DNA from: Murimonas intestini
GTDB lineage: Bacteria > Bacillota > Clostridia > Lachnospirales > Lachnospiraceae
NCBI RefSeq assembly: GCF_024622195.1
Contig: NZ_JANKBI010000009.1
Coordinates: 124,001 to 188,000, forward strand
Reading direction: 5' to 3'
Length of the DNA: 64,000 bases
The position numbers and the translations under genes were made by a program. This document shows positions 50,266 through 59,100 of this stretch, one piece after another. Position 1 is the first letter of the stretch. Every line of letters begins with the position of its first letter. Under the pieces are notes generated by a model. That model did no database searches and had not been told where the DNA came from. It saw only the letters and a program-made list of their open reading frames with translations.

Positions 50266-52041
50266 TCACTCCCATTCTAACAGCTTTTTCAGATATAATC
50301 CAACAACATTTGAAAAATTGCCGATCTGTCTGATATAGGCAAAATCTCTGCCAAATATCCTTTTTTCTGCCGCCAGGTCTTTCTCCCTGCCAGCAAAAAC
50401 TCCAAGTACAAAGATCCCCTCTTTCCTGAGCCTGCGCACCTCAAAAGCCGTGTCACTTACTGCATATTCCCCGCTGTATGTCCTGGGATTTCTGCTGCCC
50501 GGCCTGTTGACGATCACATCATTTGGCCGTCCGTCACTGAGCACGATCAGGATCTTATTCTCCTCGGGGCGCTCCAGGAGGGAATCCCCTGATGCCCTGA
50601 TCGCCAGCCCGTCCCTGTTATTAGCTGTGGTATTGTATTCAAATATACGCCCGGATGCTTCCCTGGGGTCATCATAATCCCTGAACAGCTGCATGACTGT
50701 ATAGTCCCAGAAGGTACAAAAGCCCATGACCCTGTGCGGTATCTGTACATTGCACAGCGCTGCGCTTATGATATATCCCTGAAGCGCCACCTGGCTCTGC
50801 CTTCCCCTCTGAGAACCGCTGGCATCCATCAGGATCTCAACCACAAAATCAGAATTATCCTTCTTGTTAAGCTTCTCAAAAAGCTTCCGGGGCTCACACC
50901 TGCCCGCCTTCCACAGGCGGCTTGGGACCAGCTGCCCGTAATCTGAGGATATAGTTTCAATCTCGCTGCGCTGTATCAGCGAGTGCCTGAGTTCATTTGT
51001 CATTATCTCTATATTTCTCTTTGTCACCTGCCTGCTGTTATGATAAAGCAGCCTGTTTCTGTCTGCCTGCTTTTTTGCATTTACATACTGGGCATTGACC
51101 TTTACAGGATTTTTCAGGATCCCTTCTGTATAATAAAGGCTGCAGTCCGCATGTGCTCCTCTGCACAGCTTTCTGTCCGCCTTTTTCTGGTCTGCTTCAG
51201 AGAGATACGACTTTCCAAAATTCAGCTCCATATAGCTGTACATTTTATCTATATCTTCTTTATTTAATATGACTGTGGAAGCTCGTCTTTTTCTTTTCTG
51301 CTGCTCCTCCGGGTCCTCCTCTCCCGTGGCAGTCATCCTGTTGGAGATCTGTTCCAGGTACTGCTCCAGGAAGTCCTCCGCCGCCTCCTCTTCCATAAAA
51401 TCATTCCAGTCATATCCTGCAAGTTCCTCCATGGTCACTGCCAGAACATGCTCAAGTGTGCCGTGCTTCTTTTCAAACTCCCTGTCGATCAGGCTGTTAT
51501 AGAGTTCGTCCACTGTCTCTATTATCTGCATGGTGTCCCCGGCATTCTCCAGGCTTCTTATCTTATCCACTGCCCAGCTGATCCGCCGCTCACTGCTCCA
51601 GTCTCCTGTCAGGCTTCCTCTCATCAGCGCAGCCTTCACTTTTCCAGGAAGTGATGAGACGAGTTTGTGGAAATCCTGGTCCAGGACATCTTCAAACGCC
51701 CGCCGCCTTATCTGTTCTACCCCCGGCCTCTCTTCCGTAATCTTCAGATGGACAGCCATATCAATGGCCATCTGGGCCAGATTCATCAGCGCCTGTTCAT
51801 CCGCCTCACAGTATATTTTCTTTACAATATACATGGAGAACTCTTCCTTGTCATAATAGTACGCAAAGGCTCCCTGCTTAATAGCATCGTAGAATGCGGC
51901 GTCCTTTGATCTCATGAAGGCATCCGCATCCGGTTTTGCCTCCAGGCAGTAGTCTTTGCTGACTGTCCATACCAGATTCTTTATTCTGTTTTCTATCTCC
52001 AGACGCTTCTCATCAAATACGTCTTCATTTATTTCCATCAT
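50266..52041 (-). CDS. Von Willebrand factor A domain protein (CobT/ViaA-like)
   Basis: A 591-residue cytosolic protein. The N-terminal two-thirds are helical and charged. Residues ~395-590 form a VWA domain with MIDAS motif DASGSQRG, then a conserved Thr/Asp set (SDGRPNDVIV). It is coupled to the upstream MoxR-type AAA ATPase, the usual arrangement of MoxR/VWA chaperone pairs such as RavA-ViaA. An alternative TTG start at 52062 overlaps the ATPase stop; the ATG at 52041 has AAAGG upstream. The client is unknown. Confidence 0.87.
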   Translation of the reverse strand: MMEINEDVFDEKRLEIENRIKNLVWTVSKDYCLEAKPDADAFMRSKDAAFYDAIKQGAFAYYYDKEEFSMYIVKKIYCEADEQALMNLAQMAIDMAVHLKITEERPGVEQIRRRAFEDVLDQDFHKLVSSLPGKVKAALMRGSLTGDWSSERRISWAVDKIRSLENAGDTMQIIETVDELYNSLIDREFEKKHGTLEHVLAVTMEELAGYDWNDFMEEEAAEDFLEQYLEQISNRMTATGEEDPEEQQKRKRRASTVILNKEDIDKMYSYMELNFGKSYLSEADQKKADRKLCRGAHADCSLYYTEGILKNPVKVNAQYVNAKKQADRNRLLYHNSRQVTKRNIEIMTNELRHSLIQRSEIETISSDYGQLVPSRLWKAGRCEPRKLFEKLNKKDNSDFVVEILMDASGSQRGRQSQVALQGYIISAALCNVQIPHRVMGFCTFWDYTVMQLFRDYDDPREASGRIFEYNTTANNRDGLAIRASGDSLLERPEENKILIVLSDGRPNDVIVNRPGSRNPRTYSGEYAVSDTAFEVRRLRKEGIFVLGVFAGREKDLAAEKRIFGRDFAYIRQIGNFSNVVGLYLKKLLEWE

Positions 52042-52058
52042 CTGAAGGTACCTTTCCG

Positions 52059-52976
52059 TCAAAAGACTTCACTGCTGCCCATGCTTTCCGGTATCCTGGT
52101 CATCACCACATCTTCAATCAGCTCACGCTCAAATACGTCAAAACTCTTATTCACCATTCCCATCCTGACTGCCAGCAGCGGTGAGAGACCTGCCCTGATT
52201 GTTTTTGCGGCCCCGATCAGTCCTCTCAGATCCAGCGGCCTTGTTGAAATCTCATTGTTGGAGGCCTTCAGCTGCAGATCCAGAAATACTCCAAGAAGCT
52301 GCTCCATTCCCGCCTTTTTAGCATCCGGGAACATGCCGTACATGATCCTCTGCAGGGTATCTTCTGTCATTTCCGGCATATCGATCACCATAAATCTGGA
52401 GACAAGTGCTTCGTTTAATTCCTTTGTTCCCGCATACCCGTAATTCATAGTCCCTATAAATCTGGCGGCTTCATGGAGCCTGATCTTATCATATCCCGGC
52501 ACATCTATCATCCTGCGGTAATCAAGTGTGGCATGCAGAACTGAGACAGCTTCATTTTTCGCCATATTAACTTCATCAAAAATACAGAAACCTCCGCCGA
52601 CAGCGCTCTCATACACCGGGCCTGTCCGAAGCTGGACTTCATTATTGCGGAATGTATCTGTTCCGATCAGGGTACTGCTGTCCGTATTCACATGAAATGA
52701 TACATTATAAGAAGGCCGTCCGAACAGCCAGGCCAGATTCTCAGCCAATATATTTTTTCCTGTAGCCTTCGTGCCCGAAAGCAGTATATTCTCGCCTTCC
52801 AGCAGAGCCGTAGCCGCCATCTCCAGAATTTCTCTTCCATAGAATGGAAGCTCAGGCTTTACCAGTCTGTCTCTGAGCCCTTCCGGCACCGGGTATTTTT
52901 CCCTGAAACGCTCTATTTTAAGAAGCAGGGCTTCACTCACGTTCTGTTCCCTGTAGCACTTCATTATCTCGTCCAT
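52059..52976 (-). CDS. MoxR-family AAA ATPase
   Basis: A 305-residue AAA+ ATPase. Walker A is SGTKATGKNI near residues 67-76, Walker B is FCIFDEVNMA, and sensor 1 is GTMNYGYAGT. The RFMVIDMP and later SNNEISTRPLDLRGLIGAAK segments fit the MoxR/CobS branch. The start at 52976 has AAGGAG six bases before it. It is followed by its VWA partner with overlapping reading frames and preceded by a 75-residue protein and coaBC, so the four may be one transcript. Confidence 0.88.
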   Translation of the reverse strand: MDEIMKCYREQNVSEALLLKIERFREKYPVPEGLRDRLVKPELPFYGREILEMAATALLEGENILLSGTKATGKNILAENLAWLFGRPSYNVSFHVNTDSSTLIGTDTFRNNEVQLRTGPVYESAVGGGFCIFDEVNMAKNEAVSVLHATLDYRRMIDVPGYDKIRLHEAARFIGTMNYGYAGTKELNEALVSRFMVIDMPEMTEDTLQRIMYGMFPDAKKAGMEQLLGVFLDLQLKASNNEISTRPLDLRGLIGAAKTIRAGLSPLLAVRMGMVNKSFDVFERELIEDVVMTRIPESMGSSEVF

Positions 52977-53035
52977 TTTAATCTCCTTATGCATATGGCA
53001 AAGCGGACACACGCATATGCATGCATCCGCAGCCT

Positions 53036-53263
53036 TTATATCCTTGTAAACGTATATTTCTGTTTAAGGCCCGAGGCAAGTATATCAAATATAACTGTTC
53101 CGTCTTCCAAAACAGTTTTCTCATAGCTTACATCTCTGCCCTTAAACTTGTCTTTTATAAATAATTCCGGATCATCTGTCTTTACCTCATCGATAAAAAC
53201 ATCCCTCATCTGATTGTTTGCACATTGATTAAAAATTTCCCAGACTGCCTCATACTCCTGCAT
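53036..53263 (-). CDS. Small conserved hypothetical protein
   Basis: A 75-residue soluble protein beginning MQEYEAVWEIFNQCANNQMR, with mixed alpha/beta character and no metal or catalytic motif. GCAGGAGGG precedes the ATG at 53263, which lies inside the 3' end of coaBC (14-base overlap). The AAA ATPase gene starts 60 bp downstream. Position suggests it is either a small CoA-linked accessory or belongs to the AAA/VWA pair; nothing in the sequence settles this. Confidence 0.72.
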   Translation of the reverse strand: MQEYEAVWEIFNQCANNQMRDVFIDEVKTDDPELFIKDKFKGRDVSYEKTVLEDGTVIFDILASGLKQKYTFTRI

Positions 53264-54464
53264 ATGTTCCCTCCTGCATAAGACGAAGGATCTCATCCAT
53301 GATGCGCCCGGCCGCTTCTTCTTTGCTCATCTTGTCCAGACTGATCTCTTCTTTCTCTGTTATGATCGTCACAATATTTGTATCCGTCCCAAAGCCAGCG
53401 CCTTCCTGCCTGAGATTATTTGCCACTATCATATCCAGATTCTTTTTGCGAAGCTTGGCCCTTGAATTTTCAAGCATATTCTGGGTCTCCATGGAAAATC
53501 CGCAGAGGAACTGGCCTTTTACTCTGTTTTCTCCCAGAAACTTCAGGATATCATCCGTCTTTTCCAGTTCCAGAACCATATTGCCGTCTGTCTTTTTTAC
53601 TTTTTCAGTACTGATGGATTGAGGTCTGTAATCTGCCACTGCAGCAGCCTTTACAATGATCTGCTTGTCCCCATAATGCTCCCTCACAGTCTCATACATT
53701 TCCCTGGCGCTAGTCACCTCGATTATATTTACAAATGACGGCTTGGGTATGGTTGTGTGCCCTGTGATAAGGGTCACGTCTGCTCCCCTGAGCATGCATA
53801 CCCTTGCTATGGCATATCCCATTTTTCCTGTCGAATGATTCGTGATATACCGCACCGGATCTACGGCCTCCATAGTGGGCCCGGCCGTTACCAGGACCTT
53901 CATCCCTTCCATGTCCTTTTCACATGATATCTCTTTTAATATATATTCCAGCAGAAGCTTTTCATCAGGCAGTTTCCCCTCCCCGATATCTTTGCAGGCC
54001 AGCATTCCCACAGCAGGAGCTATCACCTCGAAATCATTGCTTGCCAGCTTCTTTAAATTTTCCTGTACGATCTTATTCTGGTACATCCTTGTATTCATAG
54101 CAGGAGCTACGATTTTCTTGCACGTACATGCCAGCACTGTTGTTGTAAGCATATCATCTGCAAGCCCATATGTCAGCTTTGCAATGACATTTGCAGTGGC
54201 AGGCGCTATCATAACTACATCGGCCCTCTTAGCCAGGGCCACATGCTCTACACTGTACTGAAAATTCCTGTCAAAGGTGTCAACGAGACATTTATTTCCG
54301 GTAAGAGTCTCAAATGTAATAGGGTGTATAAAATTAGTGGCGTTTTTTGTCATAATGACATGAACATCACATTTTAACTTCACCAGCATGCTGGCAAGAT
54401 TTGCTGTCTTATAAGCGGCGATACTCCCGGACACTCCCAGAATAACCGTTTTTCCTTGTAACAT
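53250..54464 (-). CDS. coaBC: Bifunctional phosphopantothenoylcysteine decarboxylase/phosphopantothenate--cysteine ligase
   Basis: A 404-residue flavoenzyme doing two steps of coenzyme A synthesis. The CoaC half (residues ~1-185) has ILGVSGSIAAYKTANL, the His in YSVEHVALAKRADVVMIAPA and PAMNTRMYQN. The CoaB half (~190-404) has VLVTAGPTMEAVDPVRYITN and SSTGK-like NHSTGKMGYAIA, then AAVADYRPQ with the CTP-binding Lys set. It is divergent from panT-coaX, so all local CoA genes surround one promoter region. Confidence 0.95.
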   Translation of the reverse strand: MLQGKTVILGVSGSIAAYKTANLASMLVKLKCDVHVIMTKNATNFIHPITFETLTGNKCLVDTFDRNFQYSVEHVALAKRADVVMIAPATANVIAKLTYGLADDMLTTTVLACTCKKIVAPAMNTRMYQNKIVQENLKKLASNDFEVIAPAVGMLACKDIGEGKLPDEKLLLEYILKEISCEKDMEGMKVLVTAGPTMEAVDPVRYITNHSTGKMGYAIARVCMLRGADVTLITGHTTIPKPSFVNIIEVTSAREMYETVREHYGDKQIIVKAAAVADYRPQSISTEKVKKTDGNMVLELEKTDDILKFLGENRVKGQFLCGFSMETQNMLENSRAKLRKKNLDMIVANNLRQEGAGFGTDTNIVTIITEKEEISLDKMSKEEAAGRIMDEILRLMQEGTYAGV

Positions 54465-54522
54465 CTCTACGCATCCTTTCTTATAACACTATTCAAACTA
54501 TGGACATTTTAACATACAAATC

Positions 54523-54551
54523 TTGTCTTGAGAAGTACTTTGTGCTATACT
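54523..54551 (+). promoter_or_regulatory. Promoter of panT-coaX
   Basis: TTGTCT, 17 bases, TATACT, about 50 bases before the panT start, in the spacer shared with divergent coaBC. Confidence 0.75.
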
Positions 54552-54604
54552 AGCCCCGTAATTGTATTGTATCCCATAAGGGAATAATAACAAGGAGGAA
54601 AAAA

Positions 54605-55261
54605 ATGAATAACGCAAAAGCAAGTGTCCAAAAACCGAAGACTCTGGGCATGGTACAGGTTGCACTTTTCGCAGCACTGATCATCATCCTGGCCTTCACA
54701 CCATTCTTGGGGTATATCCCTCTGGGCTTTACCAGGGCGACGATTATCCACATACCTGTCATCATAGGCTGTCTCATGCTGGGACCGAAACAGGGAGCCG
54801 TACTTGGTTTCATATTCGGCCTGACAAGTCTGATCAACAACACTATAAACCCTACCGCAACATCATTCGTATTCTCACCGTTTTATGAATTGGGAGAAAT
54901 ACATGGCGGAGTAGGAAGCATAATCATCTGTTTTATCCCGCGAATTTTAGTAGGAGTGGTGCCATACTATGTATATCACGGCCTCCGCAGAATATTGAAA
55001 GACGGCAAGTCTCAGATGACTGCAGCACTTGGAGCTGCCGGCCTGGCCGGAGCATTAACAAATACGCTGCTCGTTATGAATCTCATCTTCATATTTTTTA
55101 AGGATGCATATGCATCTGCGAACAATGTGGCCTCCGGTGCAGTCTATTCTTTTATTCTTACCATCATCGGAATCAACGGCGTACCTGAAGCAATTGTAGC
55201 CGCTGTCCTCACTGCGCTGATCGGCCGTATATTATTAAAAACAAAATACGCTGTGCACTGA
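54605..55261 (+). CDS. ECF transporter S component, probable pantothenate type
   Basis: A 218-residue membrane protein with six helices, the substrate-binding (S) unit of an energy-coupling-factor vitamin transporter that works with a shared EcfAAT module. The N-terminus has the A-L-F-A-A-L type motif that docks to EcfT (VQVALFAALIIILAFTPFLG). GPKQGAVLGFIFGLTSLI is typical of S components. Its neighbours coaX and coaBC use pantothenate, which makes a PanT role the best inference. AAGGAGG precedes the ATG. Confidence 0.88.
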   Translation: MNNAKASVQKPKTLGMVQVALFAALIIILAFTPFLGYIPLGFTRATIIHIPVIIGCLMLGPKQGAVLGFIFGLTSLINNTINPTATSFVFSPFYELGEIHGGVGSIIICFIPRILVGVVPYYVYHGLRRILKDGKSQMTAALGAAGLAGALTNTLLVMNLIFIFFKDAYASANNVASGAVYSFILTIIGINGVPEAIVAAVLTALIGRILLKTKYAVH

Positions 55262-55296
55262 TCTGCTGCCCGTATATAAATCTGGAGGAAAATAAT

Positions 55297-56064
55297 ATGA
55301 TTCTGGCAATTGACATTGGAAACACTAATATAGTAATAGGATGTATCAGCAATGAAAAAACGCTTTTCGTTGAACGTCTGTCTACCGACGCGACAAAAAC
55401 AGAGCTGGAATATGCAATCAGCTTTAAAAATGTTCTGGAACTCTACCATATTAATCCTGAAGAGTTAAACGGTTCCATCATTTCATCTGTTGTCCCTCCT
55501 ATTACAAACATTATCCGGGATTCTGTCATTAAAATAACCGGTAAGAAAGTAATGATCATCGGACCCGGAGTAAAGACGGGACTTAATATACTGATGGACA
55601 ATCCTGCTCAGTTAGGCAGTGACCTTGTCGCCAATGCAGTGGCCGGAATCCATGAATATCCTGTACCTCTTATCATTATCGATATGGGTACTGCCACCAC
55701 GATCTCTATCGTTGATAAAAATAAAAATTACATAGGAGGCATGATAATGCCCGGTATCCGTGTATCCTCGGATACACTTACACAGCGCACTTCACAGCTT
55801 CCTAAAATAAGCCTCGAACCGCCCAAAAAGCTTATTGGCACCAACACCATAGACTGTATGAAAAGCGGAATAGTCCATGGTAATGCCGCCTGTATCGACG
55901 GCATGGTCTCAAGGATCCAGAAGGATCTGGGGCAGAAGGCCACTGTCGTTGCCACCGGAGGACTTGCAAAAACAATCGTCCCCCTGTGCGAGGCAGAAAT
56001 CATTCTTGATGATGCCCTTCTTTTAAAGGGACTGAACTATATCTACGAAAAGAACAGGGCCTGA
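55297..56064 (+). CDS. coaX: Type III pantothenate kinase
   Basis: A 255-residue ASKHA-fold kinase that phosphorylates pantothenate, first step of coenzyme A synthesis. The phosphate-binding DIGNTNIVIG is at residue 5, followed by IISSVVPP, GPGVKTGLNI and LGSDLVANAV with the catalytic Asp; DMGTATTISIVD and ATGGLAKTIV complete the nucleotide site. It lies 35 bp after panT on the same transcript and ends at a terminator. Confidence 0.95.
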   Translation: MILAIDIGNTNIVIGCISNEKTLFVERLSTDATKTELEYAISFKNVLELYHINPEELNGSIISSVVPPITNIIRDSVIKITGKKVMIIGPGVKTGLNILMDNPAQLGSDLVANAVAGIHEYPVPLIIIDMGTATTISIVDKNKNYIGGMIMPGIRVSSDTLTQRTSQLPKISLEPPKKLIGTNTIDCMKSGIVHGNAACIDGMVSRIQKDLGQKATVVATGGLAKTIVPLCEAEIILDDALLLKGLNYIYEKNRA

Positions 56065-56076
56065 ACTTATCTCAGC

Positions 56077-56119
56077 GAGGACTTCTCCATCTGCCTGATC
56101 TGGAGGAGTCCTCTTTTTG
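56077..56119 (+). terminator. Terminator of panT-coaX
   Basis: GAGGACTTCTCCA and TGGAGGAGTCCTC pair across 11 bases and are followed by TTTTTG. The convergent surface-protein gene ends 30 bp further on. Confidence 0.88.
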
Positions 56120-56148
56120 TATAAGATAATAGCTGCTGCTAATAGCGT

Positions 56149-59100
56149 CTACTGTTTCCTGCGTTTTCTTTCCCGTTTCTTCTGCAGTCTCCTCCACAAA
56201 ATAAAGCAGATGCCTGCTAAGGATATACTAAGCAGAAATATCATTTTTAATGCCTGGCCTGCTGCAGAATCATTTGTCTTTACAGGTGATGATATAGTTC
56301 CTCCTGTTTTTGGCGGCGTTCCGGGCGGCATTTCTGTCTCCTTCTTTTCCGTCTCCTTCTCGCTCTCTGCTGCGGGGGGATCTGTCTCTGATTCTGTTGA
56401 CTGCACCTTTGTCTCTGTCTCCTGCGGCTCCGGCCTTGTCTGCGGCTCTGTGAGGGGCTGAGTCTCCGGTTCTGTCTCTGGCCCGGGTTCTGTCTCCGGC
56501 TTGGGTTCTGTCTCTTGTTCTGTTGTCTGTCTGGTTTCCTGTTCCGTCTCCGGCTCTTGTTCGGATTCCATTTCAGTTTCCGGCTCTGGCTCTGTCACTG
56601 GCTCTGTTATAGGTTCCGTCTCCTGCTCTGTTTCTGTTGCCGGTTCCGTTTCCGTCTCCGTCGCTGTCTCAGTTTCAGGCTCTGTCTCTGGTTCCGTTTC
56701 AGGTATATCCAGATTTATTTTGTCATTATCCCAGTCGTCCTCATCCTCGGGAACCTGCTTTTCCACCCCGTGATCATCATATTTTCCAAATACTCTGGAA
56801 AGGTTGTCAAGCTCCTGCCGTTTATCTGTCTCATCCTTCAGCCTGAAGACAAAGTGGACCTCCACACTGTCCCCCGGCTCCAGCCTGTCTATTGATATTT
56901 TATTTTTTTCCACATGTCTTACCACAACCTTGTCTCCTCCTTTTGTATATAAAACCTGTCCTTTTCTGACTGCAAATCCGGCACTCTCCTCCTCTATATA
57001 AGGAAGTAGCTCATCACTTGGCTCATCTTCTATTTCCAGGTCTGATACACTGATATTTCCTGAATTCGTAATTGTAATTGTATAATTCACAGTCTCCGCA
57101 CCCTGATATGTTCCGGCCTCTTTATTCCCCTCATATCTTCCATCCTTCAGACTGGCTCCCTCTGTCCTGTCAGCAAGCTTGGCAATTTTTACGCGGGCAT
57201 CTATCTCCTCATTTTGAATCTGTACGTTACTCTGGGTCACTTCCATCTCCTGTCCGGTATACTCCAGCTTCACCTCATGGGGGTCATCACAGGGCAGATA
57301 GCCTTCCGCAGACTGCGTCTCCACAATTTCATATGTGCCCAGATACAGTTCTTTTCCAAAAGCACGTCCTTTCTCATCTGTAATCATGGTATCTGCCAAA
57401 ATCCCTTTGGAAAGTCTCAGTGTTCCGTCCGGCGTAAAGATATCCTCTGCTGCATAGATGTTAAATGTCACTCCTTCGATGGGAAAACCTGTATTTTTCC
57501 CTGTCTTGTTTATCACTATCCGTCCCTTTGCCGGCATATCAAAGAAAGCAACGGTGATGGGCTTCTCATACAGCCCTCCTTCTTCAACAAGAAATGATAT
57601 TTCCTCTCCGTTCAGCAGATATCCTTCTGGTGCATTGATCTCTGCCAGAGTATATTTTCCGGCCGTCAGTTTTTCAGGAAGGAGTACCTGGCCGTTCTCA
57701 TCCGTCACAAATGTATCCAGAACCTGTTCATTAGGATAATGCAGCTTCATTACAACCTGCTTTCCTTCGGAATCAAATATCTTGAATTCCGCCCCTGCAA
57801 CAGGGATGATCCTTCCAGATTCCATGTCTTTTTTCACAATCTGGACAGCTCCCAGAATTCTTTTATTTTCAATAACATAAGTATACAGCCTGTTCTCTTC
57901 CTCCACTTTTACCTTAAAAGGTTCAATGGCCTTAAAGCCCTCAGGTGTATTCATCTCTTCTATAAGATATGTGTCATAAACCAGGGCACCCTTTCCATCT
58001 GTTCCCTTCGTCTCTGCTTTTCCCCACTTGTCTGTCCTGATCGTCACTGATCTGCCTGTAGACTGGGAAGTGATTTTAAATTCTATGCCTTCCAGAGGCT
58101 TCTGTATCTCCTGCTCCTGATCCTGTGCCTCCCCGAATTTATAGATCAGAATATCACCTCTTATTATCTGTTCAGCTACACCCAGATCTGCATAAAACAC
58201 CCTCTCACTCTGATTCTGCTCTTTCAGCTGTACTGTATATGCATGTCCGTCTACAAGAAAGCCTTCCGATGCTGTTTTTTCTATCACGTAATAGTCTCCC
58301 AGCTCAAGTTCCTCTGAACTGCCGCGTCCTACTTTATCCGTTATGATTTTTCCTGCATAGGATGCAGAACCTTCATGATCGCCCGCCGTGTAGCTGTCTT
58401 TTTTATATATTTGATAAATTGCCCCTTCTAAAGAAGCCTGTCCCTGAGCAGCGCCATCAGATTCACCATCCTTTTTCTGTAAACGGATAATTCCTTTCTG
58501 CCTGACGTTCTCCACTTTATAGGAAAATGTCTGGGTGACAGTATTTCCCGTGACAGAAATAGTAAATTCCTGATTCCATCCCCCATTTACATACCCCTTG
58601 GGAGCCTTTGTCTCTACTGCTTTAAATCTGCCTTCGTTAGACGCAGTCCATCTCATCCCCAGCTTTTTATATCTCTTAGCAGCGGCGTCATATTCAAGGA
58701 GTCCATATTTCTCATAAGAGTTTTTTTCTTTATTCCATTCGTATAAGGTAAACTCCGCTCCAGTCAAATCTGTTCCGTCCTCACTGTCTGTTTTTTCTAT
58801 GACAATGCTGCCCTTATACACTTCATTTTTTACATTGTAGGAAAATTTCTGGGAAGATGTTCCCGATGACAGATCCAGAGAAAATTCTGCAGCCCAGCTG
58901 CTTTTTACGTATCCTTTTGGAGGGCTGGTCTCTTCAACTTTAAATTTACCCTCATTTGAACTTTTATAAAGAATTCCTTCTTTTTTATAATACCCACTGT
59001 CCCGATCATACTCCAGGCTTCCCAGAGCATCATATCTGCCAAAGCTGCTGTTCCATTCATACACAGTAAATACAGCCCCCTGAAGCAGCCCGCCTGTCTC

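Noticed and set aside
56501..56895. Plus-strand Ser/Val/Gly- or Phe/Arg-rich frames opposite the surface-protein tail
   Set aside because: They result from repetitive E-T-E-P codons read backwards and lack start signals.
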